Of a stretch of 64,000 nt of DNA, positions 20,328 through 28,466 are shown piece after piece. The stretch's first letter is position 1. Each line of letters starts with the position of its first letter. The notes below the pieces were generated by a model. It ran no database searches, was not told where the DNA came from, and saw only the letters and a program-made list of their open reading frames with translations. The translations under genes and the position numbers were made by a program. This DNA is from GW2011-AR15 sp964428335 (GTDB lineage: Archaea; Nanobdellota; Nanobdellia; Woesearchaeales; GW2011-AR15): NCBI GenBank assembly GCA_964428335.1, contig CAYRXW010000010.1, positions 1-64,000 of the forward strand, in the 5' to 3' direction.

Positions 20328-20744
20328 TTAATCAATCTTTACAGAAGGATAGGATTCAATGTATCTCTCATCGTTGCAACCATAGTAGGTCACTGTCCTG
20401 TTGATGAAATCTACATCGTACCTGACAACGCCGGCACGCCATGATGAAGTTAAGAACTCCAAAAACTCAGTCTTGCCTGCCTGGTCTGCCCGCAGTGCAA
20501 CAATCAGGGATTCTTTGTTAAACTTAGGTACATCCATAGCCCCTGTGGCAAGCGGAGTGCCTTGGATAATGACAGGACCTTTGCTTGTCAGAAAAAGGCT
20601 CTGGCATGATGGCAAAAACCAAGTGTTTCGTGTAACTCCAGCACTTCTAAGAGTCTCAGCCAGGTAGGGAAATCCACCAACTTTTGGCCGCAGAGTCATT
20701 GCTTTTCTCTGGGCAGCTTCAAGATTCTCGATTGCACTACTCAT
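20328..20744 (-). CDS. DUF1398-family protein
   Basis: About 138 aa from ATG 20744 (an in-frame TTG at 20753 adds three residues). The pattern GVTRNTWFLPSCQSLFLTSKGPVI followed later by VRYDVDFINRTVTYYG and the YIESYPSV end matches the DUF1398 family known mainly from bacteria; function unknown. No signal peptide or catalytic motif is visible. It follows a tRNA gene in the opposite direction and stands alone. The bacterial affinity and isolated position would fit acquisition by transfer, an inference to be tested by phylogeny. (Residues quoted are family-typical; no longer alignment was possible.). Confidence 0.75.
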   Translation of the reverse strand: MSSAIENLEAAQRKAMTLRPKVGGFPYLAETLRSAGVTRNTWFLPSCQSLFLTSKGPVIIQGTPLATGAMDVPKFNKESLIVALRADQAGKTEFLEFLTSSWRAGVVRYDVDFINRTVTYYGCNDERYIESYPSVKID

Positions 20745-20797
20745 GTGATTCAATAACCTAAAACCTTATTTATTTTTAATGTTTAATCAGTCTTAGC

Positions 20798-22036
20798 TCA
20801 TCTTCTAAAACGTGGTTTTCCCTGACTGGGTTTAAAGTGCCTTGAATTGCTTCTGAAATTCTTTTTAGGTGGCTGCGCAGAAGCACCGGATGCATTCTGC
20901 GCCTGTTCAGAATGATGTGCATGCGGCATGACCTCAATTTTCAGCCTTATCAATTTCTCTATATCTCTGAGGAAGCTTCTTTCATCAGCAGCGCAGAAAG
21001 AATATGCTGTCCCTTCACTTCCTGCCCTGGCTGTTCTCCCTATCCTATGGACATAGCTTTCAGGGTCATTAGGTAGCTCAAAATTTATGACATGAGAGAT
21101 GTCATCTATATCAATGCCTCTTGCAGCTATATCAGTTGCGACAAGGACTTTTGTCCTTCCGGACTTGAAATTCTTTAGCGCTTCTGTCCTTGCACCCTGT
21201 GACTTGTTTCCATGGATTGCAGCAGAGCTAATCCGATGGCTGCTTAGGAAAGCTGTGACCTTGTTTGCCTTGTGTTTTGTCCTTGTGAAGACAAGCACAC
21301 GTGTAAGGTGCTTCTGCAACAGAAGTTCCAGGAGCAATTTATCTTTCGCACCAGGATCAACAAAGAAAACGCACTGCTTGATTTTCTCAACAGTCGTTGC
21401 CTGTGGAGCAACCTCAACCATGACAGGATTTCTAAGCAGCTGGTTTGCAAGCTGGTTTACTTGAGGTGGCATTGTAGCTGAAAAGAAAAATGATTGTCTT
21501 TTTTGCGGTAAGCGGGCTATTATCTTTTTGATATCATGGATGAATCCCATGTCCAGCATCCTGTCTGCTTCATCCAGCACAAAAAATTCTACATCTTTCA
21601 AATTTACTAGGCGTTGGTTCATAAGGTCAAGCAGCCTTCCTGGTGTCGCGACAACAATATCTACACCTTTTGAGACTGCATTTACCTGTGAGCCCTGTCT
21701 TACTCCTCCAAATATTACAGTGTTCTTGAATTTGAGAAACTGTCCATATGCAGTAAAGCTTTCACCGATCTGGGCAGCAAGTTCCCTGGTAGGAGCAAGC
21801 ACAAGTGTTTTCAGTACACGAGGATATTTCTCAGTCATCCGCTGAAGTATCGGAAGTACAAATGCGGCAGTCTTCCCTGTGCCGGTCTGTGCTATTCCTA
21901 TAAGGTCTTTGCCTTCCAAAAGAGGTGGGATAGACTTTAGCTGGATAGGAGTCGGCGTAGTATATCCTTGCTTTGCAAGTGCCCTCTGAAGAGGCTCGAT
22001 GAGATTAAGCTGTTGAAATGTTGTATTATTTTCCAT
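20798..22036 (-). CDS. DEAD-box ATP-dependent RNA helicase (RhlE-like)
   Basis: 412 aa with all superfamily-2 DEAD-box motifs: Q motif (TPTPIQ, 27-32), motif I AQTGTGKT (49-56), PTRELA (82-87), TPGR (131-134), DEAD (155-158), SAT (186-188), ATDIAARGIDI and HRIGRTARAG in the second RecA domain. A basic, low-complexity tail (from about residue 375, SNSRHFKPSQGKPRFRR) should bind RNA non-specifically, as in RhlE/CsdA proteins. It likely unwinds structured RNA in ribosome assembly or mRNA turnover. The overall likeness is to bacterial RhlE, so transfer from bacteria is possible. It is monocistronic. Confidence 0.92.
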   Translation of the reverse strand: MENNTTFQQLNLIEPLQRALAKQGYTTPTPIQLKSIPPLLEGKDLIGIAQTGTGKTAAFVLPILQRMTEKYPRVLKTLVLAPTRELAAQIGESFTAYGQFLKFKNTVIFGGVRQGSQVNAVSKGVDIVVATPGRLLDLMNQRLVNLKDVEFFVLDEADRMLDMGFIHDIKKIIARLPQKRQSFFFSATMPPQVNQLANQLLRNPVMVEVAPQATTVEKIKQCVFFVDPGAKDKLLLELLLQKHLTRVLVFTRTKHKANKVTAFLSSHRISSAAIHGNKSQGARTEALKNFKSGRTKVLVATDIAARGIDIDDISHVINFELPNDPESYVHRIGRTARAGSEGTAYSFCAADERSFLRDIEKLIRLKIEVMPHAHHSEQAQNASGASAQPPKKNFRSNSRHFKPSQGKPRFRR

Positions 22037-22147
22037 AGGTTAGTTATATTGGGTTTGTTTTTAAAAGCAATGGTATAAATGATTGAAATAAATGATCAAC
22101 AATACCAATTCATTTAATTACTACTAATCAATAGTAATTTTGTAAGC

Positions 22148-22156
22148 TTTATATAT
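22148..22156 (+). promoter_or_regulatory. TATA box for the interrupted gene at 22194
   Basis: TTTATATATA-type element about 40 nt before the ATG cluster at 22194-22202, placing the start site close to 22180. It supports expression beginning upstream of the in-frame TGA rather than at the later GTG 22362. Confidence 0.5.
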
Positions 22157-22193
22157 AGCAGTTTTTTGACACTTTTAAAACTATTAAATGTGA

Positions 22194-22637
22194 ATGATGA
22201 TGGATTTGGAGTGGTATATTGGAATTCCGGTTGTACTTGGTATAGCTAATGCGGTAAGAGAGAGAATGGGGATTACCATTGATGCAAGTGCACTGAGAAA
22301 AGTAAAAGATAAAGCTGCTGAAGCTTATATTAATTCAAGAACTGCTTTTTGACCTGTTGATGTGCAGGAAGCAAGGGCAACAGCAGGTTCTAATTATATT
22401 GCTGGAATTGTAGGCCCACCTGTCAGAAGAGCATTTGCAATTGGTGCAGCTGTTGGTTTAGGTATAGATGCTATAGTCTATGTTGCAACACATCCAGAAA
22501 CATTTAGCCAAGGAGCAATGGATCCACATCTGTTAAAAGCATACGCGCTTGACACAATGCATAACATACAGGCATCAGCACATGCATTAAAATCGCAGGC
22601 TTCAGGTGTTCTTCATCAGTATGCTTTAAGAGCTTAA
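22194..22637 (+). pseudogene. Small hydrophobic protein gene interrupted by an in-frame TGA
   Basis: The frame opens at ATG 22194 (three successive ATGs), gives 52 codons (DLEWYIGIPVVLGIANAVRE...), meets TGA at 22350-22352, and continues in the same frame to 22637. The downstream part has a hydrophobic segment (FAIGAAVGLGIDAIVYVA). The only start after the stop is GTG 22362, with no ribosome binding site. Composition and repeat-like hydrophobicity are continuous across the TGA, so one 147-codon gene with a nonsense change, a sequencing error (for example TGG read as TGA) or a recoding event is more likely than two genes. No family recognised. Confidence 0.55.
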
Positions 22638-22688
22638 TTTTTTTATTAAAACCTTATTTTTTTAAATAGCATATTTCTTCTATAACTT

Positions 22689-23648
22689 ATGCATATAGAC
22701 AATCTAAACATCCCTGGAAAAGTAATCCTGGCTCCAATGTGTGAAGTCACAAAACTTCCATTCAGGTTAGTCTGCAAAAGATACGGAGCTGCAATAGTAT
22801 ATACTGAGATGATTCATGCAGACGCTTATCTTATGGGAGCAGAAAAAACATTTAGGCGTGCAAGAGTGCTTGATGAAGAGCGTCCCGTAGGGATACAGAT
22901 TGTAGGAAGCTCTCTTGAAAAACTAAAAGAGGCAGCAAGAAGGATTGAAGCAGACTTAAAGCCTGATTTGATAGATATAAACATAGGCTGTCCGGCATAT
23001 AATGTGATAAAGACAGGTTCAGGCTCTGCGTTACTTAAGGACATACCAAGGCTTGGTAATATTGTAAAGGAGATTTCAGGAGCTTTGACTATTCCAATGA
23101 CATGCAAAATAAGGCTTCTTGAAGATGAAAAGGATACAATAAATGCAGCGAAGACCATTGAAAAGAACGGGGCAAAAGCACTTACGATTCACGGAAGGAC
23201 CGCAAAGCAGGGTTATTCAGGAAAAGCAAATTGGGAGATGATATCCATTGTAAAGAAAGCATTAAAGATTCCAGTCATTCTTAACGGGGACATTGTTGAT
23301 GAAGATTCTGCAAAAAATGCGCTTGAGAATTCTGGTTGCGATGCAGTTATGGTGGGAAGGGCAGCAATAAAAAGCCCATTTATCATACAGCAGATTGATT
23401 ATTTTCTAAGGACAGGAAAGAAACTGGACAGTTCTTTCCAGGATAGGGTGAAAGATTTTTATGAGATAGTATCATTATATGAGAAGTACGATTGTGTTGA
23501 TCTGACAGCATTAAAGATGCTTGCGCAAAATATTACTAAAGGAGAAACTGGCGGAAATGAACTTAGGAAAACGATATCAGAATCAAAGTCTTTAGATGAG
23601 ATTAAAAAAGTTTTCAGTTCCAGCACTTTAGCATCTCTTCTTCCATGA
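22689..23648 (+). CDS. tRNA-dihydrouridine synthase family protein
   Basis: 319 aa, an FMN-dependent TIM-barrel enzyme that reduces uridine in tRNA D-loops. Visible Dus features: FMN-contacting APM (15-17), INIGCP with the catalytic cysteine C101, GSGSALL (110-116), CKIRL, the HGRT motif around 169-172, NGDI and VMVGRAA in the second half. Length is typical of the family. Position specificity cannot be told. ATG 22689 has a TATA-like TTTTTTTAAATAGC about 25 nt upstream, so the mRNA is probably leaderless. The 3' end overlaps the convergent dphB gene by 35 bp. Confidence 0.9.
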   Translation: MHIDNLNIPGKVILAPMCEVTKLPFRLVCKRYGAAIVYTEMIHADAYLMGAEKTFRRARVLDEERPVGIQIVGSSLEKLKEAARRIEADLKPDLIDINIGCPAYNVIKTGSGSALLKDIPRLGNIVKEISGALTIPMTCKIRLLEDEKDTINAAKTIEKNGAKALTIHGRTAKQGYSGKANWEMISIVKKALKIPVILNGDIVDEDSAKNALENSGCDAVMVGRAAIKSPFIIQQIDYFLRTGKKLDSSFQDRVKDFYEIVSLYEKYDCVDLTALKMLAQNITKGETGGNELRKTISESKSLDEIKKVFSSSTLASLLP

Positions 23649-24366
23649 AATGCATCTTTCCTGGAACAATAATGCAATGTAATGGTTTTCCAAAATCAAA
23701 TTTCAAAAGCTCGCTTATCTTTCCATATTTTATCAAAAAATTATCACTGCCAAGCCTTGCGCATCCTATAGCTTTTGAATTTTTTGTAATTATATCTTCA
23801 TTTCTTAATTTCTCAATCTCTAAAATCTGCATCAATGCTTCGTATATCGTCATGTTCCTCTCTGGCTTTATATCTAAAAGTATAAGCGTATGTAACCCGC
23901 TTTTCAGGTTTTCTTTTAGTACATCATATGGCGTTTGCGGCATAAAGCTCTTTTCAAAGTATGGCATAGATGTTGTTTTTCCGTATTTGTAAAGCTCAAG
24001 CCCAACCTGGCCTATCGCAGTCATTATAGAAGTATTGTGTATTACTTTGACATCAATTTTTTTTTCTTTTGCCCTTAAGAATAAGTCAGAATGCGTTGTT
24101 GCAGAAAAAACATCACCGATGACAAGAAAGCTCACATCTTCGTTTTTGGCATTTTTCAGGATTTCATCAGATCTTTTTTCAACCAGTTCCCTTTCAGCCA
24201 GGTTTATCTTTTTCCCATACAGCTCTTCAAGTTTTGATGTTGGAACATTCAGCCTGGAGGTATATGACTCTAAAAATACATATTTGCTTTTTTTGACAGC
24301 TTCAAGGCCTTTTAATGTAATATCTTTTTCGCAGTCAAGGCCAAGACCAATCATATATAAAACCAT
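23614..24366 (-). CDS. dphB: Diphthine synthase (diphthamide biosynthesis methyltransferase)
   Basis: 250 aa. SAM-dependent methyltransferase of the tetrapyrrole-methylase fold that methylates the modified histidine of elongation factor 2 on the route to diphthamide, found only in archaea and eukaryotes. The opening MVLYMIGLGL, KYVFLESYTS, LVIGDVFSATTHSDL, HNTSIMTAIGQVGLELYKYG, and the C-terminal RLGSDN and PLHCIIVPGKMHFME are characteristic. Length is as expected. It converges on and overlaps the Dus gene by 35 bp, so both 3' ends are constrained on two strands. It is a good marker for the archaeal origin of the window. Confidence 0.95.
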   Translation of the reverse strand: MVLYMIGLGLDCEKDITLKGLEAVKKSKYVFLESYTSRLNVPTSKLEELYGKKINLAERELVEKRSDEILKNAKNEDVSFLVIGDVFSATTHSDLFLRAKEKKIDVKVIHNTSIMTAIGQVGLELYKYGKTTSMPYFEKSFMPQTPYDVLKENLKSGLHTLILLDIKPERNMTIYEALMQILEIEKLRNEDIITKNSKAIGCARLGSDNFLIKYGKISELLKFDFGKPLHCIIVPGKMHFMEEEMLKCWN

Positions 24367-24464
24367 AAAATGTACAAAACAGCCTTTTCTTAAAAAACCT
24401 TCTAAAACACTTAAAAAAGGCTAAATGTTTAAATATAAGATACCACTAATATGTAGTGTCTAAT

Positions 24465-24989
24465 ATGGGCAAAGCACTCTATATTGGGATGATTGCAGCG
24501 GCTATTGCTATAGTGGCAGCAACAGTGGCTTATTTCAGGTCAGGGTTAAATCCACAGGAATCACTAACTACTCCTGCAGCAACCTATGCATCAGGAATAG
24601 AGGAAAAAACTTTTTCGTTTGAATCAACACAAGAGGGGATGGTTCTTGAAGGCCTTTCCTGCTATGGATTTTCAGGAAATGGTTCAATTGCACTATATAG
24701 GTTGCTTGAGCTTGATCCAAATATAGGTGGGCATAAAGGTTCAGATTTAGTTGCTGCTTACAGGGCAAATCCAACATTTGGATATCATTGGGAATACCTG
24801 ACGCAGGACCAGATATTTGTATTAAATTCTATCAGGGCAGGAAATTCAGGGACAAATTTTAGTGGAGAAGGACGAGTTTTATGGACTGCTGCTTTAAATG
24901 ATCCTTTTTTAGACCAGGATAAAACAATCGAAGAGCTGTGTGGCACTTATCCCACACCATTCTTCAGAAGCCTGACACCTGTACCTTAA
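24465..24989 (+). CDS. Membrane-anchored extracytoplasmic protein, unknown
   Basis: About 174 aa from ATG 24465 (an earlier in-frame GTG 24456 is less likely because the TATA element TTTAAATATA at 24428-24437 suits a start near 24460). Residues 5-25 are a membrane helix (LYIGMIAAAIAIVAATVAYF), so the rest should lie outside, tethered by the N terminus. Two cysteines in the ectodomain could pair. No family recognised. The gene at 25010 starts 20 bp after the stop and has the same plan, so the two probably form a pair. Confidence 0.75.
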   Translation: MGKALYIGMIAAAIAIVAATVAYFRSGLNPQESLTTPAATYASGIEEKTFSFESTQEGMVLEGLSCYGFSGNGSIALYRLLELDPNIGGHKGSDLVAAYRANPTFGYHWEYLTQDQIFVLNSIRAGNSGTNFSGEGRVLWTAALNDPFLDQDKTIEELCGTYPTPFFRSLTPVP

Positions 24990-25009
24990 TTGAAATGTGT
25001 GAATAAAAA

Positions 25010-25624
25010 ATGAAGGGAGCATATAGGGCATTAAGTATTGTTCTTGTAGGTGCAGTTGTAGGTTCTGCTATCTTAGTTGGAGGAACAATAGGGTGGAAAG
25101 GAATGAGTGCGTGGATGCAGTATGATACAAATGTTGCTCAGCTAGAAACTGCAAGCTATGAAAGTACGCAAACAGCATACGTAATTCCTCCAACACATAC
25201 ACCAATGCCAACATTAACACCACTTGAAAGCATTTTATATACTGGCACATTTATGGAAATGGCTTTTGATACTAGTAATCCGTTAACATTGGATACTTAT
25301 CTTTCTTCAATTAGTGGAATGATTTCAAAAAGATATGATATTCCCTCATTTTTTTGGGATAAAAACAACCCAGATCATGAGGTAAGGCTCTATTGGACAA
25401 TTGCAGATATACAGGATTATTTGGCATGTAAAAATAACGGAAAATCATCATGTCCAAACGGATTACTAATTACTTTTAATTCAATATATAGTGATCCAGG
25501 ATTGGAAGGGTCAATATTTAGGGAGCAAATTCAAGGGTTGCCAACTAATCCAACATTAAGACAAGTTCTAGAAGTTGATGCTTTTTATGAAGCCATTAAC
25601 CAAGCATTAACAGGAAATAAATGA
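25010..25624 (+). CDS. Membrane-anchored extracytoplasmic protein, unknown (partner of 24465-24989)
   Basis: 204 aa. An N-terminal membrane helix (about residues 7-28, LSIVLVGAVVGSAILVGG) is followed by a Thr/Pro-rich stretch (IPPTHTPMPTLTPLES, about 63-78) that looks like an extended spacer, then a globular domain with two cysteines (about residues 138-147). It shares layout but no obvious sequence with the preceding gene, from which it is separated by only 20 bp. No catalytic motif or family recognised. Confidence 0.75.
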   Translation: MKGAYRALSIVLVGAVVGSAILVGGTIGWKGMSAWMQYDTNVAQLETASYESTQTAYVIPPTHTPMPTLTPLESILYTGTFMEMAFDTSNPLTLDTYLSSISGMISKRYDIPSFFWDKNNPDHEVRLYWTIADIQDYLACKNNGKSSCPNGLLITFNSIYSDPGLEGSIFREQIQGLPTNPTLRQVLEVDAFYEAINQALTGNK

Positions 25625-25643
25625 TTATTATATAAAAAATAAG

Positions 25644-25690
25644 TTGCCTCTATCTTTCGATCTTCGGGGGTGATTTACAGATAGAGGCAA
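25644..25690. promoter_or_regulatory. Perfect 12-bp stem-loop between convergent genes
   Basis: TTGCCTCTATCT (25644-25655) and AGATAGAGGCAA (25679-25690) form a perfect stem with a 23-nt loop containing GGGGGTG. It lies 20 bp beyond the stop of 25010-25624 and 70 bp beyond the stop of ftsZ on the other strand. It may be a bidirectional 3'-end structure. A TATA-like run (25628-25636) precedes it, so a short ncRNA is also possible. The right arm continues into AGGCAAGAAGG (25686-25696), a word that reappears in the folded region at 33034-33045. Confidence 0.5.
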
Positions 25691-25759
25691 GAAGGCACCA
25701 CACAAAGACTAAGGGTGTTCTTAAAACCTCAATGGAAACAAAAAAATAAATTTGTTTCC

Positions 25760-26800
25760 TTATCTAACTATTTCAATTCCCAGGTCTTCTGAAAGCTCTC
25801 TCATCCTGGATTGGCTTTTTGAATCGCTTTTTCCAAGTATCCATGGGCTCTTGACTCCTGTGACAATTGTCATCACAGTCAGTTTCCCTTTCATATCTTC
25901 CTGGATTCTTGCTCCCCAGATGACGTTTGCATCTTCATCAAGGCTTTCTGTTACAAGTTCTCCGATCTGGTTGATTTCATCAAGTGTCAAATCAGGTCCA
26001 CCGCATACATGAATCAATGCTCCTGTTGCACCTTCATAGTTGATATCCAGTAGAGGGTTGCTTAATGCTCCTTTCACAGCTTCTTCAACTCTGTTGTTTG
26101 TATCTGATGCTCCTACTCCTATTGCTGCGACTCCTCCGTTTGTCATGATTGCTTTAACGTCAGCATAATCAAGGTTGACAAGTGAAGGCAGGGCAATTGT
26201 TTCTACAATTCCTTTAATCATTGTTGCAATTAATTCATTTGCAACTGCAAATGCCTGTCTGATCGGCAGGTTTCCTGCAATCTGTACAAGCCTGTTATTA
26301 TCAATTACAATGACTGTATCTGATACCTGCCTTAGCTGCTGCAGTCCAAATTCAGCCTTGTCTACTCTTGCTCTTTCAATCTTAAATGGCATTGTCACAG
26401 TTCCAATTACAATAGCTCCCTGGTCTTTTGCGACTTCTGCAATTACAGGTGCTGAACCGGTTCCTGTTCCTCCTCCCATTCCAGCACATACAAATACCAT
26501 GTCTGAGCCTTTCAAAGCTTCTTTAATCTCATTCATCTGCTCGTGTGCAGCTTCTGATCCTCTTTCAGGGAATCCACCGCATCCAAGTCCTCTTGTTGTC
26601 TCCCTTCCGATTAGGAACTTTCTGTCTGATTCTGTAATAGAAAGATGCTGCTGGTCTGTGTTGCATGCAATGATTTCTGCTCCCTTAATTCCTTTCTGGT
26701 AAAGCCAGTTTACCATGTTGTTCCCTGCACCACCAGCGCCGATAACTTTAATTGTTGCCTGATGTACTTCTAATCCGTCAAAACCTTGGTCCATATTCAT
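25760..26800 (-). CDS. ftsZ: Cell division protein FtsZ
   Basis: 346 aa tubulin-family GTPase that polymerises into the division ring. The nucleotide-binding loops are intact: GAGGAGNNMV (21-30), the tubulin signature GGGTGTGSAP (109-118) and the T7-loop NLDYADVKAIM with its catalytic Asp. A short C-terminal tail ends LGIEIVR, as in archaeal FtsZ1-type proteins, with no long bacterial linker. On the coding strand the start is fixed by GTGGGGGTATAAA just before ATG 26800. The leader contains two hairpins and the upstream region a repeated GCCAAA motif (see separate entries). It is monocistronic; the next gene upstream, at 27141-27596, reads in the same direction but is 340 bp away. Confidence 0.95.
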   Translation of the reverse strand: MNMDQGFDGLEVHQATIKVIGAGGAGNNMVNWLYQKGIKGAEIIACNTDQQHLSITESDRKFLIGRETTRGLGCGGFPERGSEAAHEQMNEIKEALKGSDMVFVCAGMGGGTGTGSAPVIAEVAKDQGAIVIGTVTMPFKIERARVDKAEFGLQQLRQVSDTVIVIDNNRLVQIAGNLPIRQAFAVANELIATMIKGIVETIALPSLVNLDYADVKAIMTNGGVAAIGVGASDTNNRVEEAVKGALSNPLLDINYEGATGALIHVCGGPDLTLDEINQIGELVTESLDEDANVIWGARIQEDMKGKLTVMTIVTGVKSPWILGKSDSKSQSRMRELSEDLGIEIVR

Positions 26801-26921
26801 TTTTATACCCCCACTCCTTTGTCCTTGTGTATTTGTGAACTTTTTTGTTCACTCTAGAGATTTTTTCACAAATCTCTATATTTCAGAATATAGTTTAAAC
26901 TATCAAAATCTTTATATACTA
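26801..26921 (-). promoter_or_regulatory. ftsZ promoter and leader with two hairpins
   Basis: On the minus strand a TATATAAAG element (about 26908-26917) precedes a leader of about 85 nt. The leader folds into AGAGATTT/AAATCTCT (26856-26863 with 26870-26877) and GTGAAC/GTTCAC with a six-base loop (26835-26840 with 26847-26852), followed by the Shine-Dalgarno region (26806-26817). The two stems sit between promoter and ribosome binding site, where they could control translation or stability. Confidence 0.5.
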
Positions 26922-26945
26922 GTCCAACCTATACTCTACTCAGAA

Positions 26946-27026
26946 TTAGCCAAACACAGTCGTTCGCCAAAACGACACTATTCATAGTTAAAGTTTATTG
27001 AAATTGTCGCCAAACAAATTCAATAA
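26946..27026. promoter_or_regulatory. Repeated GCCAAA motif and hairpins upstream of ftsZ
   Basis: Three GCCAAA copies lie at 26948, 26966 and 27009, the last two in hairpin loops: GTCGTT/AACGAC (26959-26964 with 26971-26976) and TTATTGAA/TTCAATAA (26995-27002 with 27019-27026). The 22 bases 26946-26967 recur in inverse orientation at 33002-33023 with one mismatch. The plus strand also has a TATA element (26910-26917), so this may be either a protein-binding control region for ftsZ or a short divergent RNA. I see no ORF in 26922-27140. Confidence 0.5.
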
Positions 27027-27140
27027 CGTTTCTATTCTTATTTAACTATTTAAACGTTATGATGATTGAAAATATATTTTGAAGAATATAACTCTGTGTT
27101 CCTTTAATCACGATAAATCTTTATCTTAGCAATTAAAAAA

Positions 27141-27596
27141 TTAAAGCACGCACTCAATAAACTGAATTTTATCAGTTAATTCAGCTTCCTTAATTTGCAA
27201 TTTCATAGCTTCAAATGATGATTTAGAAGCAACGATAGCATAATTTTGAGTTTGACCCTCTTTATAGGGGCTGGTTGTTGCAAGGAAAATTGTAGTATTG
27301 GCTTGGTATGCAGGATTAGGTTGATTTTTTGCAAAATCACCAATATTTGTACCATAGATAGCAATTTTTTCCAATTCAAGCATTCGTGCAAAATGATTCT
27401 CAGGCACATTATCCAAAGATTCATATCTAGGTATAGCTGAAGATAATAACGGGGTCATTTGATAATCTAACAAAGGTAAAGATTCAACATAAACCCTATC
27501 TATCTTTTTTTCACCTAAAAGATATTTTATCTGGTCAACAACAGCAACCTGATTGGATTCTTCTTCAGGTATCAGATAAATTATTGTTTTGCTCAT
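27141..27596 (-). CDS. Hypothetical soluble protein
   Basis: 151 aa with alternating strand/helix pattern (MSKTIIYLIPEEE at the start, TIFLATTSPYKEG, YAIVASKSS) suggestive of an alpha/beta fold; no catalytic signature seen and no family recognised. No signal peptide or membrane segment. It lies between ftsZ and the nitroreductase on the same strand, with spacers of 340 and 63 bp; co-transcription with the nitroreductase upstream of it is possible but a gap and its own A/T-rich region suggest an independent promoter. Confidence 0.7.
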   Translation of the reverse strand: MSKTIIYLIPEEESNQVAVVDQIKYLLGEKKIDRVYVESLPLLDYQMTPLLSSAIPRYESLDNVPENHFARMLELEKIAIYGTNIGDFAKNQPNPAYQANTTIFLATTSPYKEGQTQNYAIVASKSSFEAMKLQIKEAELTDKIQFIECVL

Positions 27597-27659
27597 TTAA
27601 ACTAACGATAAAGAACATATATTTAAACATTCCTGTTTTTATCACTAATTAGTAATAAT

Positions 27660-28379
27660 TTACTTCTTCTTCTCTTTAATCTTCTGCATAGCAGCTTTGC
27701 TCTTCTCAACAAATCCTGAGATCATCTGAGAAATCTTATCAAACACAAGCGGGTTTTCCAAAATCCTTTCTACGTTTACATACCTTCTTCCATATGCTTC
27801 ATGGAAAACTAAGGTCTCCATTAAGTATCTTGAAGGTGCTGGTACAATCTCATCAGGGTATCCTATAGGAAGTATCCCTTGTGGTCTTATATCTCCCGGA
27901 AGCCCTAAAGCTCTAGATATCATCTCTTCATCAAAAGAGCTGACCCAGGTTGATGCAAGCCCTAATGCATGGGTTGTAAGAAGCATGTTCTGTATTGCAG
28001 CAGCGCAGTTCTGGACACTATAAAGTCTTTCTCCCCTGACTCCGTAAAACCTCTTTAGTTTTTCATTGTCTGAAACTACGCAGATGTAAACAGGAGCTTC
28101 AGCCATCCAAAGCTGCTGTAGAGATGCTTCAGCAATCTTTTGCTTGTTTCCAGGGTCTTTTACAATGATAAATCTCCAGTTCTGGATATTTCCGGCACTT
28201 GGAGCATATCTTCCAGCATCTAAGATTACTCCCAGAAGTTCCATTGGCACATCCTGGGAACTGAATTTTCTTATTGATCTTCTTGTGGCAATTGCCTCAA
28301 ACACATTCATCTTTAGAGTGACAGGGTTTACAGAATCCTTGATTTCAAATGTCTCATTATGGAGTTCTTCAACGCTCAT
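27660..28379 (-). CDS. Nitroreductase-family FMN oxidoreductase
   Basis: 239 aa. The N-terminal flavin-binding signature AIATRRSIRKF (about 29-39), then LLGVILDAGRYAPSAGNIQNWRFIIVKD, the central ENCAAAIQNMLL-type helix (VQNCAAAIQNMLLTTHALGL) and the C-terminal GILPIGYPDE are typical. Family members are NAD(P)H-dependent FMN homodimers reducing nitro compounds, quinones or flavins; the physiological substrate here is unknown. An extra C-terminal helix of about 45 residues ending in lysines (KAAMQKIKEKKK) follows the fold. ATG 28379 is divergent from the helicase gene at 28467, with an 87-bp shared promoter region. Confidence 0.9.
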   Translation of the reverse strand: MSVEELHNETFEIKDSVNPVTLKMNVFEAIATRRSIRKFSSQDVPMELLGVILDAGRYAPSAGNIQNWRFIIVKDPGNKQKIAEASLQQLWMAEAPVYICVVSDNEKLKRFYGVRGERLYSVQNCAAAIQNMLLTTHALGLASTWVSSFDEEMISRALGLPGDIRPQGILPIGYPDEIVPAPSRYLMETLVFHEAYGRRYVNVERILENPLVFDKISQMISGFVEKSKAAMQKIKEKKK

Positions 28380-28466
28380 AATTAATATATGGGCTGGGTG
28401 GTTTAAATATTTTTGTGTAAAGCTTTACCAAACCTTTTATTAACCACTTCCAAATTTAATCCATGA

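Noticed and set aside
22350..22352. Selenocysteine or reassigned TGA
   Set aside because: No SECIS-like structure was recognised and TGA is a normal stop throughout the window.
22362..22637. Independent gene starting at GTG 22362
   Set aside because: No promoter or ribosome binding site, and the same frame is open upstream from a well-placed ATG; treated as the second half of an interrupted gene.
27059..27110. C/D box guide RNA starting at ATGATGA
   Set aside because: No box D (CTGA) or internal C'/D' pair at suitable distance.
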